A stretch of 52,348 nucleotides of DNA from an uncultured Anaerotignum sp. (GCF_934277605.1 NZ_CAKQVD010000008.1:1-52348); one strand, 5' to 3'. Shown: positions 1-9,377, numbered from the stretch's first letter. Made by a program: numbers and translations. The notes: a model not told the origin generated them from the sequence alone.

Positions 1-2
1 AA

Positions 3-512
3 GCCTATGATGCGAAGTACAGCAAATGGGCTTATGCAGACCTTCCTATCTTCCCGATGAACTGGCAGTATGAGGTTTCTGCCGGTACGAAAAAACAGTT
101 TGGGATTCTGAAAAAGCTCATGGCCAGAGAAGATGTTGCGAGTATTGTGTGTGCAACAGATGCCGGTCGTGAGGGCGAGCTGATCTTTCGATTGGTGTAC
201 CACAAAGCCGGGTGCAAAAAGCCGTTTGAGCGGCTTTGGATTTCCTCGATGGAAGATGCAGCAATCAAGGAGGGCTTTAAAAATCTCAGGTCTGGAACTG
301 AATATGATGCTTTGTATGAAGCTGCACTGTGTCGAGAGCGAGCCGACTGGATTGTTGGCATTAACGCTACTCGACTTTTTTCGACTCTTTACGGGCAGAC
401 CATGAATGTCGGTCGTGTTATGACCCCTACCCTTGCCATGGCTGTCATACGGGAAGCTGCCATTGCTTCTGTCTTTAAAAGGTGTCAGAACATATTTGTG
501 CTTTGGTTTTGA
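3..512 (+). pseudogene. topB: DNA topoisomerase III (type IA), internal fragment truncated at its 3' end
   Basis: The reading frame is open from the window edge, so the start lies outside. The translation carries type IA topoisomerase signatures: a TOPRIM-type ATDAGREGELIF, then RADWIVGINATRLF, then GRVMTPTLA, which matches the GRVQTPTL block of TopB. Recognisable similarity stops at about base 475 (REAAIASVF). A short unrelated tail reaches a stop at 510-512, a few bases before the degenerate end of the CRISPR array. The catalytic tyrosine region, which lies downstream of GRVQTPTL in this family, is missing, so the product cannot be active. TopB copies of this kind are common on Tn916/CTn-type conjugative elements; that origin is inference. 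Confidence 0.85.
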
Positions 513-522
513 TGCCGCTTTG

Positions 523-1356
523 GATTCTACTCTCATGCCTCTTGCGAGGCGTGACCCCTCTAAGAGCAGCTTAACACCCGACCAAGTAGCATTTCTACTC
601 ACACGCCCCTTGCGAGGCGTGACACCATTTTTCAATAGCAAGGAACACCGGAACAGGATTTCTACTCACACGCCCCTTGCGAGGCGTGACGCCACCAGTA
701 GCCATGCTAACGGAATTATACAAACATTTCTACTCACACGCCCCTTGCGAGGCGTGACGAGTATGAGTAGCAAAAAAATAAACCGGAGAAGATTTCTACT
801 CACACGCCCCTTGCGAGGCGTGACCTCACGAGTACCATACCAAAATTCGATATAAGCAAATTTCTACTCACACGCCCCTTGCGAGGCGTGACCACGGGGA
901 GAACCAACAAAAGAATGGTTAACATATTTCTACTCACACGCCCCTTGCGAGGCGTGACCATTTTTCAATAGCAAGGAACACCGGAACAGGATTTCTACTC
1001 ACACGCCCCTTGCGAGGCGTGACTGTCAGAGATTTAAAAAACTTAAAGCCCAACTTCCATTTCTACTCACACGCCCCTTGCGAGGCGTGACGCCTCCCCT
1101 GTTCTTCCAAGTCCTCATAATATTTATTTCTACTCACACGCCCCTTGCGAGGCGTGACTGGCATATTCGCAATCATAGACAGGCTTTGCTATTTCTACTC
1201 ACACGCCCCTTGCGAGGCGTGACTGTTTCTATGGTTTGGATGTTGGCTGATATAAAATTTCTACTCACACGCCCCTTGCGAGGCGTGACTCGAACTAAAT
1301 TAGTCGGTATTTGGTATCTATGAATTTCTACTCACACGCCCCTTGCGAGGCGTGAC
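523..1356 (-). CRISPR. Type I-C CRISPR array, 13 repeats and 12 spacers
   Basis: The 33-bp repeat starts at 591, 658, 726, 792, 860, 926, 991, 1059, 1126, 1191, 1257 and 1324, with a degenerate copy at 523-555. Spacers are 32-35 bp. Read on the minus strand (the crRNA sense) the repeat starts GTCACGCCTCGC and ends GAGTAGAAAT, with a CACGCC/GGCGTG stem followed by an 11-nt tail. That is the usual I-C layout, in which Cas5c cuts 3' of the stem. The degenerate repeat at the low-coordinate end marks the old, leader-distal end. The leader therefore lies at 1357 and up, next to cas2. Spacers 624-657 and 959-990 are near-identical. Confidence 0.98.
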
Positions 1357-1521
1357 CGCAACATCTTGTACCTTCCTGCGCATCACGTCCCACATAAAGA
1401 GGCGGACCTTCTTTCTTCTTTCATATTATTTCATATTTTACCGCAAAACACCACTTTTTTCGCACTTTTTTCGGCGAACCCAAGGCATTTTCCGCAGTCA
1501 CCCCACCTTCGCCTAAGCGGC
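1357..1521 (-). promoter_or_regulatory. CRISPR leader
   Basis: This is the 165-bp stretch between the cas2 stop codon and the first intact repeat on the minus strand. Its position next to cas2, and the degenerate repeat at the opposite end of the array, identify it as the leader where new spacers enter and where array transcription would start. It contains A-rich tracts but I see no convincing -35/-10 pair. Read-through from the cas operon is also possible. Confidence 0.75.
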
Positions 1522-1812
1522 TTAAATGATAATAACCCCTTCCGAATGATAGGGCTTCTTTGCCCCAACATGCTCCACTCGTTTTTCCCAATGGTTTCCA
1601 AGATAATAAAACCGCAGATTATCCTTCTCCGCATCAATCAGCCGAATCAATCGCTCCTTCAGCTTCAAAAAAGAAGAATAATCCAAATTTGCCTCAAAAA
1701 CAGAATTCTGCACCCGTTGTGCATGGTTCTGACACTCCTTTGCCACCTTCCGCAGTCTTGTTTTTCCTCCTTCCTCTGCCGTAGACACATCATAGCTGAT
1801 TAAAACCATCAT
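1522..1812 (-). CDS. cas2: CRISPR-associated endoribonuclease Cas2 (type I-C)
   Basis: A 96-residue protein starting MMVLISYDVST, a classic Cas2 beginning in which the YDV aspartate sits on the first strand of the ferredoxin fold. It is followed by RLRKVAKECQNHAQRVQNSVFE, the conserved core of I-C Cas2. Cas2 forms the Cas1-Cas2 integrase that inserts spacers. The start was set at ATG 1812 by similarity to the M(L/M)V start of the family. A GTG at 1821 touches the cas1 stop and an ATG at 1809 is also possible. An AGGTGAG motif overlapping the cas1 stop is the likely ribosome binding site. It is the last gene of the cas operon. Confidence 0.96.
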   Translation of the reverse strand: MMVLISYDVSTAEEGGKTRLRKVAKECQNHAQRVQNSVFEANLDYSSFLKLKERLIRLIDAEKDNLRFYYLGNHWEKRVEHVGAKKPYHSEGVIII

Positions 1813-1821
1813 CGCTCTCAC

Positions 1822-2844
1822 CTACTTCAATAAAAAACAGGGATATTCCTCTAAATCTCCACGCACATATTTGGCAAGCAAATTGCTTTGCACATAGGGC
1901 AACAGCCCCAAGGGAATCTTCTGCTTTAAGATGGGGTGCATCAAATCTGTCCGCTTTTTCTCCTGCCATTTTGTAATGACCTTCTTCCGCCCCTCATCAT
2001 TTAAGTATACCGCTCCGGAAATCTGCTTTTCAAAATCCCCCTCCTGCAAAATCTGAAGATTACACAGCGTGAGCGTAAACCGCTCCACAATACAGCGGGC
2101 CTCCTCCACCAAATCGCACGCCAGAGAGCTTCGACCACTGCGCAGGGCATGGCAAAAGCCGATATAGCTATCCAGTCCGACTGTTTCCAGGGCGGAGGAA
2201 AATTCCGCAGTATACAGCGTATACACAAAGGACAGCACCGCATTGACCGGATCCAAGGGCGGTCTTTTTGTCCGATAAGTGAAGGTAAAGGGCTTTTTCA
2301 GGTTGGTCAGCAGCTTATCAAAAACGGAAAAATACGCTCTTGCGCAATGCCCCTCAATGCCGATAATCTCCTCCACCGATTCTGCCTGATACACACGCTC
2401 TATGCCCTCTGTCAGCACCTCTAAGGCTGCCTGAAGCTCTGCATCCTCACGCAAGGGCGGATTATCGTGGAGGGTTCTTTTGATAACCTGCTTGGTGTTG
2501 CTGAACTTTGCCGCCATGGTGTTTTGTGTTAGAAAAACAGAATTTTCCCGAAAACAATCAATCTGTGCGACACGCAGAAACACATTCCCCTTGGTTTCCC
2601 CGCAAACCTTCGCCCAAAACCGCCCCTGCGGAGAAATAAAATTGATGGGGATGGATTTGCTGACACATTTCCCCATCAAAGCGGGAGAACAGCCGAGATA
2701 ATGAAAGCAAACGATATTTTCCACATTATCGAAGGGAATCCGAAATTTTGTTTCATCCTCTATCTTACAGACCAAATTTTCTCCATCCAAAGAAAGATAT
2801 GCCAATTCATTTGTTATGTATACCGTATTCAAAAGCCTTCTCAT
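1822..2844 (-). CDS. cas1: CRISPR-associated integrase/endonuclease Cas1 (type I-C)
   Basis: A 340-residue protein of normal Cas1 length. The N-terminal beta domain begins MRRLLNTVYITNE. The helical catalytic domain has IIGIEGHCARAYF (Glu164), LDPVNAVLSF, and GFCHALRSGRSSLACDL, giving His232 and Asp244 as candidate metal ligands. With Cas2 it catalyses spacer integration; with Cas4 it processes prespacers and selects the PAM. Its start overlaps the cas4 stop by 4 bp (ATGA type), indicating translational coupling. All three metal ligands are present, so adaptation is probably functional. The loop after His232 lacks the DRPGR of many I-C relatives and reads ALRSGR. Confidence 0.97.
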   Translation of the reverse strand: MRRLLNTVYITNELAYLSLDGENLVCKIEDETKFRIPFDNVENIVCFHYLGCSPALMGKCVSKSIPINFISPQGRFWAKVCGETKGNVFLRVAQIDCFRENSVFLTQNTMAAKFSNTKQVIKRTLHDNPPLREDAELQAALEVLTEGIERVYQAESVEEIIGIEGHCARAYFSVFDKLLTNLKKPFTFTYRTKRPPLDPVNAVLSFVYTLYTAEFSSALETVGLDSYIGFCHALRSGRSSLACDLVEEARCIVERFTLTLCNLQILQEGDFEKQISGAVYLNDEGRKKVITKWQEKKRTDLMHPILKQKIPLGLLPYVQSNLLAKYVRGDLEEYPCFLLK

Positions 2845-3470
2845 GCTTCATCCAGCTCCTTTATCATACTTCGGATACTTTTTCCCTTTTTTACCGCAGG
2901 CATACACAAATCCTTCATCGAACAACCACTGCATTTCTGCCCCTTTTTCTTCGGCGGAATCACGCCCCGCTCCAGATACGCACGCATTTCCGCCAGCAGC
3001 GCCTTCAAATCCGCCTGATATTCCGCCGCATTTTCCCGCAGAGGCAGTGCAACCCGCTTCTTTTTATCGGCATAATACAAATACGCATCACAATCGCAGT
3101 GAAACACCGCGTCCACGCAAAGCTTTTGTGCAAACACCTGCATCAAGTCATCATAACGAAAGGTGCAGTCCTTCGGCATGGTTGGTTTATAGTCCACAAT
3201 GGCAAGCTGCCCCTGCTGCTGCTCCAAGCAATCCACCACGCCGAACAGGCTGTCCTCCTCTGCATCATAATACACCGAAACAGAGGTATATACCCTTTTC
3301 CCCTTTGTGGCATAGGAGCGCTCCGGATCATGCACACGCTGATGGAGCAAATTTGCCTTTGTCACGAATACATTTTCCGCCCATGCCCGATCAATCTCCA
3401 GAAGGCCCCAACGGTGCGGACAATAGAGATAATGCTGTATGGAGCGGATATTCCATGCAAATGCCATCAT
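2841..3470 (-). CDS. cas4: CRISPR-associated exonuclease Cas4
   Basis: A 209-residue RecB-family nuclease. The four iron-sulfur cysteines of Cas4 are present: Cys17 (YLYCPHRW) and Cys180, Cys183 and Cys189 near the C-terminus (CSGCSMKDLC). Nuclease motifs include VVDCLE, the AIVDYKP strand with the metal-binding Asp and Lys, and a downstream Gln motif (QVFAQ). In type I-C, Cas4 trims prespacers and fixes PAM orientation for Cas1-Cas2. The gene overlaps cas7 upstream and cas1 downstream by 4 bp each, inside one operon. Confidence 0.95.
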   Translation of the reverse strand: MMAFAWNIRSIQHYLYCPHRWGLLEIDRAWAENVFVTKANLLHQRVHDPERSYATKGKRVYTSVSVYYDAEEDSLFGVVDCLEQQQGQLAIVDYKPTMPKDCTFRYDDLMQVFAQKLCVDAVFHCDCDAYLYYADKKKRVALPLRENAAEYQADLKALLAEMRAYLERGVIPPKKKGQKCSGCSMKDLCMPAVKKGKSIRSMIKELDEA

Positions 3471-4327
3471 ATTTTGGAAATCAGCGTAACTCCTTCGGGC
3501 ATTTCACTATCCACCGTAATTTCATAATCGGTAAATTTTCTGGGAGGCAGACCTGCATCCTTCAAGGACACCTGAATTTTATCAAACAAAACATGAGAGG
3601 GGCTGTTGCCCAGCAGGCTGTCATGCTTGAAAATATACAGCTTTCTCATGCACATTTTGCCTCTTGCGGCGCTGTGGTCATCCTCAAACATATTGACGAT
3701 GGCTGTCCAAAGCAGCTCCACATCCGCCTCACTCAAGCCTGTTACCTTCTTTGCCAGTGCCGCAGAGATATAGCCCTCCCCACGATACAGGGCATAGGGA
3801 ATCACGCTCTTTTTCCCCATTTCCGTTGAGCCGGTTTCCGCCCTGTCCTCTGTGGTGCGTGCCTGACGGGTAATGGTCACATCCTGAATATTGATGGGAG
3901 AAAGGCTTCTTGCAAAATTGATTTGCACAGGGCCTCTGACGATACCACAAGGATTATCCCCTGTTGACATAACCGCACCAAAGGCACGCACATCAAAATA
4001 ATTTTCGCACATAAAGGCTCTTGCTTTTTCGACATCCTCAATATTTTTCCCTTTTCCCTTTTGCTTTAAGCCCTCTTTTTCATAAGCCTCCGCAAACTTT
4101 GTATTCAGCGCCTTGTCCGGCTTAACCAGAATATTATAGCCTGCTTCCCCCTCCTTACACAGCTCCACATAGTTGCGGATTTTGCGTTTCAGGCAGACAT
4201 CGGTAATAAAGCCATGGCCTGTCTCCACATCCATTCTGGGAGAGTTGCCCGCATCGGGATCACCGTTGGGATTCCCGTTTTCCACATCAAAAAGCATTAC
4301 AAAATCATATCTGTTTTCAATTGCCAT
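3467..4327 (-). CDS. cas7: Type I-C Cascade backbone protein Cas7 (Csd2)
   Basis: A 286-residue protein starting MAIENRYDFVMLFDVENGNPNGDPDAGN, the typical Csd2/Cas7c opening. Later motifs include FDVRAFGAVMSTGDNPCG and VRGPVQINFARSLSPI. Cas7c polymerises along the crRNA to form the backbone of the I-C interference complex. ATG 4327 was chosen over an in-frame codon 27 bp upstream because AGGAGGC lies at ideal distance and the start then immediately follows the cas8c stop (4329-4331). Length and motifs look intact. Confidence 0.96.
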   Translation of the reverse strand: MAIENRYDFVMLFDVENGNPNGDPDAGNSPRMDVETGHGFITDVCLKRKIRNYVELCKEGEAGYNILVKPDKALNTKFAEAYEKEGLKQKGKGKNIEDVEKARAFMCENYFDVRAFGAVMSTGDNPCGIVRGPVQINFARSLSPINIQDVTITRQARTTEDRAETGSTEMGKKSVIPYALYRGEGYISAALAKKVTGLSEADVELLWTAIVNMFEDDHSAARGKMCMRKLYIFKHDSLLGNSPSHVLFDKIQVSLKDAGLPPRKFTDYEITVDSEMPEGVTLISKI

Positions 4328-4328
4328 A

Positions 4329-6137
4329 TCATTCTGCCTCCTCTGTCTGTTCATCCTTTTTTACAAAATAGCTCTGGTACTGCTGATAATAGCCAAGCAT
4401 AAATTTCCCCTGCTCCACCAAGGAAAGCGTATTGGGAAATTCACAGGGCATCAATTCTACCACTTCCCCGATTTGCTTTCTGAAAAAGACCTCATGCTTT
4501 GCCTTCCCAAAATGATTTTCTGCCAGCTTCAGCAGCTTCGGAAATACCAATGCAGGTGTGGCCGCCGCCGATGCAAAATAGGAATCCTTAATGGTTCTGT
4601 TTAAGCTGTTGCCGGAGGCATCCTGCTGCAAGCGTTCCAATATCGCAAAAAGCCTGCCGCACAAATACGCCTCATTTCTGTTTTCTCTGTCCAATGCCAC
4701 CTGTAATTCCTCCTTTTTCCCGTTTCTTCTACATTCCCGATTGATATATGCCTTCAAGATACCTGCCCGTATCCGATTTCGATCCATATCCTTATCGATT
4801 TTCGCCCTTCTGACTATGGTTTCCAATAAAGCAAAGGGGTACGCCCTGCCATACAGAACAGCCTCCAGCAGCTTAGAAAGCAAATCCGGATTTACCGTTT
4901 CATTTTTGCTTTTGGGAGAAATCAATTCTTTTTTTATACTCCAAAGGGGAACCGAGTGCAGCTCCTCGCCAATCTGCAAATCCCTCCGGTGCATTGCCAC
5001 ATGGTGCAGGATATCCCCGAATTTCCGCCGATATAGGAATTTTACCGCCAGACGAGAGGTGTTCGGCTTTAAGCCTACCATATAAAAATCCACATCCGAA
5101 TCAATTTCGTCTATGCCTGCAAGCCGTTCCGCCGTAACCGTTCCTTCCCTTGCTCCCTCCAGCAGACTTTTCAAAAATCTATCCGTTTTTTCCGCATCCA
5201 TTCGGTCGGAGGAATCAAACAGCAATGCAGAAAGCAAATCCTCACAGGCTTCCTTTCCGTCCATCGCCCAAAAAACAACCGTCACATCATCCAATATCGC
5301 CTTATGCCTTTTATCCGCCAAAAGCCGATTCAGTGCTTCTGTATATTTTTTCATGGAGTTTTGGGAAATGCTGCTGTTATAGGATTGCTCATTGCCATAG
5401 GAGTTTTCCGAAGGGTTATTGAAGCCAATCAGCACAGAGCCGGTTGCCAAGCCGCCCAAAACCCCTTTAATCTTATTGTGGATTCTGGCAATTTCGCCCT
5501 CCTCGCCGGTAATGGCACATTGCCCGATGATGTCCTCCGCCGCCTCCTTTCTGCTTTGGAACAGCCTTTCCCATTTCTCCTTTACCAAAGGCTCTTCATG
5601 CAGAAGCGTTTGGGAATCATTCCAAAGGCAAAAGGCATAGCCGGAGCTGCCGTATGCCTTTCCCAGCTCCAACAGCCTTTGGTTCTGCGTTTCCTCCTCC
5701 GGCTTCCAGCTTTGCAAAAATGCCCGATAGGCATTGACCAAGGGCGTATCCAGTCCCTCCAGAAATTCCAGATTCTGCTCCACAGATATCTTATGGGACT
5801 TTTTCGCCTTGTTTGTTTTGTCCTCTGTTGTCAAGCCGTCCTTTTCATAATTCAGCCCAAATAGATATAAGGGACGATGCTCAATGATGTTTGCATCAAT
5901 GCCTGTCTTTTCTGTCCGCTTCGGCAGGATTTCTTCTCTCGGCACAAGCTTTTCCTTCGCCTTGCCCTTTGCTCCCATAGTTATTTCCTTTTTCTGATAA
6001 TCAATGATGTCGCTGATTTTGCCATCCGCCGTCAATGCCACCAGAAAATGCACCTTCACAGGCGAATATCCCTCCGACAGCACCTTCCCCTCTTTCGCCA
6101 AAATGTCATAATAGTCACAGAGTGCTTTGATTAGCAT
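4329..6137 (-). CDS. cas8c: Type I-C Cascade large subunit Cas8c (Csd1)
   Basis: A 602-residue protein starting MLIKALCDYYDILAKEGKVLSEGYSPVKVHF, the characteristic Csd1 N-terminus, and of the size expected for Cas8c. It contains GVLGGLATGSVLIGFNNPSENSYGNEQ and the SRLAVKFLYRRKFGDILHHVAMH block seen in Csd1 proteins. Cas8c recognises the PAM and recruits Cas3. In I-C loci an internal start within cas8c usually yields a small Cas11c subunit. I did not fix such a start here, although the C-terminal 120 or so residues are helical and could provide it. The cas5c stop overlaps its start by 7 bp. Confidence 0.95.
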   Translation of the reverse strand: MLIKALCDYYDILAKEGKVLSEGYSPVKVHFLVALTADGKISDIIDYQKKEITMGAKGKAKEKLVPREEILPKRTEKTGIDANIIEHRPLYLFGLNYEKDGLTTEDKTNKAKKSHKISVEQNLEFLEGLDTPLVNAYRAFLQSWKPEEETQNQRLLELGKAYGSSGYAFCLWNDSQTLLHEEPLVKEKWERLFQSRKEAAEDIIGQCAITGEEGEIARIHNKIKGVLGGLATGSVLIGFNNPSENSYGNEQSYNSSISQNSMKKYTEALNRLLADKRHKAILDDVTVVFWAMDGKEACEDLLSALLFDSSDRMDAEKTDRFLKSLLEGAREGTVTAERLAGIDEIDSDVDFYMVGLKPNTSRLAVKFLYRRKFGDILHHVAMHRRDLQIGEELHSVPLWSIKKELISPKSKNETVNPDLLSKLLEAVLYGRAYPFALLETIVRRAKIDKDMDRNRIRAGILKAYINRECRRNGKKEELQVALDRENRNEAYLCGRLFAILERLQQDASGNSLNRTIKDSYFASAAATPALVFPKLLKLAENHFGKAKHEVFFRKQIGEVVELMPCEFPNTLSLVEQGKFMLGYYQQYQSYFVKKDEQTEEAE

Positions 6138-6859
6138 TTTATCTCCCTCCTGTGCTTTTCCACATCAATAATGCCGTTTACCATGTGTGGCCGATAATAC
6201 AGGGTGGTGGCTTTATCGGAGAAAAGCGGATGCTCCCAATCCGCATTGATTAGCCTTCCTCCATCGGCAAAGCGGACGCCATAGCTCATAAAGCCCAAAT
6301 CCACATCTCCCATTTCCACAATTTCCTGATCAATCTGCGTCAAATCGAACTCCTCCACCAATTCGAGCCGCTTCACAGGAAATTCACTGCACCCCAGACA
6401 AGGCGTTCTGAATTGCTGCCCCTTTTCCAACCTGCGCTTGATGATGTTATAATGCTTTTTTTCTCCCTCCGCTTCCGCATCCGATTTTAGCCCCGTCAGC
6501 TCAAAGTGAAATTCCACTCCGTATCTGACATTTTTCAGCACCATGGCAGCACGCTGACTTCTGCTTTCCGCCGTATAAATGCAGGGGTCGCTGCCCTTGC
6601 CCTTCATCTGATTTCTTATGGCGGGATATTTCACTTTTTCTTTGACCTCATTCCTGCGGATGTTGGCAAAATCAATTTTGTGAAACACAACAATGCGGTC
6701 TATGCAATATTTTATCGCAGGCTTCCAATAAATGCTTTTCAGCAATCCCTCCAACGCTCCCGGTGTCGGCACATCGTAGCTGACACGCTCCACCTTCAAG
6801 GCAGGATTGGTAAAGCAGGCATAGTCCCCCTCAATCATCAGCTTAAATCCATAACCCAT
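6131..6859 (-). CDS. cas5c: Type I-C crRNA-processing protein Cas5c (Cas5d)
   Basis: A 242-residue protein from ATG 6859 (MGYGFKLMIEGDYACFTNPALK). An upstream in-frame codon at 6895 is less likely, because GGAGG lies about 10 bases before 6859. Cas5c-type motifs include VERVSYDVPTPGALEGLLKSIYWKPA and RSQRAAMVLKNVRY. The C-terminal part has the TPCLGCSEFPV and DLGFMSYGVRF blocks of this family. In type I-C, which lacks Cas6, Cas5c cuts the pre-crRNA repeat and stays bound to the 5' handle. It sits between cas3 and cas8c in the usual order. Confidence 0.95.
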   Translation of the reverse strand: MGYGFKLMIEGDYACFTNPALKVERVSYDVPTPGALEGLLKSIYWKPAIKYCIDRIVVFHKIDFANIRRNEVKEKVKYPAIRNQMKGKGSDPCIYTAESRSQRAAMVLKNVRYGVEFHFELTGLKSDAEAEGEKKHYNIIKRRLEKGQQFRTPCLGCSEFPVKRLELVEEFDLTQIDQEIVEMGDVDLGFMSYGVRFADGGRLINADWEHPLFSDKATTLYYRPHMVNGIIDVEKHRREIKC

Positions 6860-6924
6860 GCACTTCACTCCTCCGTTGCTCCCTTGCTCTGCCAAAAGGC
6901 GCAGAGCAAAATCCTTTTTTTCTA

Positions 6925-9102
6925 TTATATAATGTAGTCCTGTCCGGAAAACAGGACACCTAAGCGCTTATCATAATAATCCTCATTCGTCAAGCACCAA
7001 ATGCCGTCATAGTTTTCCAAAACGTGCTGCCTTTGCAGCTCCTCCAAATCAGCTCTCGAAACAGAGCAGGTGTATTTTTGCAGCCTTCTGCTGTTGGGAA
7101 AGCCTCTTTGGCAATCCGCAATCAAGGCTCTGCTCTCTGCATCCTGCGGCACCGCCAAGGAAATATTCTTATCGTCAATGACGGAAAATGCCTTGGCATA
7201 GGTCTGAAAATCAATGCTCTCCATCCCACTGCAATACTTTGCCATGGCATATTTCGTAAATTCCTCATTCCTCTCAGAAAAGACCTTCCTGTAATAATCC
7301 GCAACGCTTTCCAAGGAGGAAATATCGGGAAATGTGAGCAGGCTTTCCTTCGCATATTGCTCCTTGGGGTGCAAAGCCGCACCCTCCCGTTCCGCCAAAC
7401 GAAAAACCTGCACTGTTGCCTTGGGGCGTTTCCCCTCTCGGTTACATCTGCCGCCTGCCTGCAAAATGCTGTCCAGCCCTGCCAGCTCACGATATACTGC
7501 GGAAAAATCCAGGTCTACCCCCGCCTCTATCAAGGATGTGGAAATAACTGTAATCCTTCGCTCCGGCGGCACATTCCGCAAATCGGGATATGCCTCCTCC
7601 TGTGCCGCAAGTGCCTCCTTAATTTCGGCAATCGCCGCCTTTCTGTCTATGGCTGTCATATAGGTGGAAAGATGGTATTTCCTGCCACTGCATTTTTCAT
7701 AAAGCGCACGGGCAGTCCGCTTTTGGTTTACCACAATCAAGGCAGAGGGCATCTCCCTTGCCCTTTGGAGCAGGCTCTCCTCCGAAAGCACGCCCCCATC
7801 CGCAAAGCTGCATTTCGCAAAATTCCCGAAGGCAGAGGTATCTGTAATCAGGTCTATCACACGGCTGTCGGGCAGGGTATATCTTTGCAGCAGCTCTCGA
7901 AAATCAGGCATGGTTGCTGTCAGAAAAACCGCCTCGCTGTTCAGGTATCTGGTTAAATAGACAATCGCCTCCAAGCAGGGCTGCAAAAACCCCTCCGGCA
8001 TCAGATGGGCTTCATCGAAAATCAAAATACTGTCTGCCATATTGTGCAGCTTTCTCAGCCGACTGCGGCGATTGGAATAAATGGATTCAAAAAACTGTAC
8101 CGCTGTGGTAATGATAACCTGTGCATCCCAGTTTTCACAGGCAAGCCTTGCCGTTTGCTTCTCCTGCTCCTCCATATCCGCATCCTCATAGGAAAAGGTG
8201 GACTGGTGCCGCAAAATCTCCATATCCTCCCCGAATATATCGGCAAAAACCTCTGCGGTCTGCTCAATGATACTGTTATAGGGAATGATATAAATAATCC
8301 GCTTTTTGCCGCTGCTTTCCCGCAGCGCCCGCCGCAGTGCCACCTGCATACTGCACAGCGTTTTCCCACTGCCCGTCGGCATGTGCATCAAATAAATTTC
8401 TCCATCCCTTTCTGCATTTTGCACAGCCTGTGCCTGCAGCCTTCCCCTCGCCCTTTGCAGCTCCGTTTGGCACACAAAGCCATTCATTCGCTTTTCCAGC
8501 CGCTCCAGACAAGCGGCAAAATTCGCCTTTAGGGAACGGTTTTCACTGCCCCCGCTAAAAAGCGCCGTATCCAAGGAATCGGCATCCACCAAGCAGGAGA
8601 AGAAATAGCGGGTAAAAAATGCAAACTTATCCCACAGCTCTGCTTTTGTGCGGCAATCTCGCAACAAAAACTGCGAAAATTCCTTTTCCGACACCTGCGG
8701 CAGCTTTAACTCCCGTTCATATTCGCTGAAGTCCTCAAAGCTGCGCTTCAGCCTTCCTGCCAAGGTGGACATCTCCGTCGTGTCCCCCATTGCCATGCCA
8801 TTCGGGATACCTGTGTGATGCCCTGCAATACAATATGCCATCATCATCGCAACCGCACCGGAATAATGCGCTTTTGCCGCCAACGCACCACAGGTGGAAT
8901 GTTCCACCCGAATATTCTCTCCCGAAATCCTTTTCTGGAAGGACGGCTGATATTTCCCAACATCATGGAGCAGCCCCATGGCATAGGCAAAATCCTTCCA
9001 CTGCGCCTGCACAAAGCTTGCCGCCAGTATGCCTGTGTTCTCACAATGCTCCTTCACCGTTTGTATCCTTCCTGTTTCTTCATTTCTATGTGCTTGATAC
9101 AT
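6925..9102 (-). CDS. cas3: CRISPR-associated helicase-nuclease Cas3 (HD domain fused)
   Basis: A 725-residue protein. The N-terminal HD nuclease has GLLHDVGK (His46-Asp47), VEHSTC (His68), AGHH (His95-His96) and a later Asp in LVDADS. The SF2 helicase has MPTGSGKT at 241-248, IFDEAHLMP at 361-369, the ATMP motif, and a C-terminal QAGGRCNREG arginine motif. Cas3 is recruited by Cascade and unwinds and degrades target DNA 3' to 5'. The start at 9102 is preceded by AGGGGGCAT. It is the first gene of the operon. All key residues are present, so interference is predicted to be active. Confidence 0.97.
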   Translation of the reverse strand: MYQAHRNEETGRIQTVKEHCENTGILAASFVQAQWKDFAYAMGLLHDVGKYQPSFQKRISGENIRVEHSTCGALAAKAHYSGAVAMMMAYCIAGHHTGIPNGMAMGDTTEMSTLAGRLKRSFEDFSEYERELKLPQVSEKEFSQFLLRDCRTKAELWDKFAFFTRYFFSCLVDADSLDTALFSGGSENRSLKANFAACLERLEKRMNGFVCQTELQRARGRLQAQAVQNAERDGEIYLMHMPTGSGKTLCSMQVALRRALRESSGKKRIIYIIPYNSIIEQTAEVFADIFGEDMEILRHQSTFSYEDADMEEQEKQTARLACENWDAQVIITTAVQFFESIYSNRRSRLRKLHNMADSILIFDEAHLMPEGFLQPCLEAIVYLTRYLNSEAVFLTATMPDFRELLQRYTLPDSRVIDLITDTSAFGNFAKCSFADGGVLSEESLLQRAREMPSALIVVNQKRTARALYEKCSGRKYHLSTYMTAIDRKAAIAEIKEALAAQEEAYPDLRNVPPERRITVISTSLIEAGVDLDFSAVYRELAGLDSILQAGGRCNREGKRPKATVQVFRLAEREGAALHPKEQYAKESLLTFPDISSLESVADYYRKVFSERNEEFTKYAMAKYCSGMESIDFQTYAKAFSVIDDKNISLAVPQDAESRALIADCQRGFPNSRRLQKYTCSVSRADLEELQRQHVLENYDGIWCLTNEDYYDKRLGVLFSGQDYII

Positions 9103-9377
9103 CCCATGCCCCCTGACTGCGCCCTTATCTGCGCCCGATTGTAATATCTTTTTCCAAGGCCTTTGCTTATGAATAGCTCCATCATATCACACTTTGCAAA
9201 GAAAAAGGGCGCCCCTTGCAATTATCATAAATTTTGACCGAAAAAGCGAAGATAGACGGGCATTTTGTCTAAAAACAGCAATCAAAAAAGGAATTTCTAT
9301 AACGAATCAATCAAAAATCAACACCGATTTTCCCCAAAGCTACAGCATTTTTTATTCCCGAACGTGCTTCAAGGCAT
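9103..9377 (-). other. Intergenic region upstream of cas3
   Basis: A 319-bp gap separates cas3 from the thiY gene, both on the minus strand. It holds the thiY terminator at its far end and must contain the cas operon promoter. On the minus strand I see -10-like hexamers (TACAAT and TATGAT, between about 9145 and 9185) but no matching -35 at 16-18 bp, so I do not place the promoter. No small gene with a ribosome binding site was seen. Confidence 0.4.

Noticed and set aside
433..1323. Open frames across the CRISPR array (plus strand, e.g. 433-855 and 1078-1323)
   Set aside because: They are translations of the 33-bp repeat (recurrent FLLTRPLRGVT and THTPLARRD) and have no ribosome binding site.
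523..1356. Possible self-targeting spacers
   Set aside because: By eye none of the 12 spacers matches another part of the window. A genome-wide search would be needed to say more.
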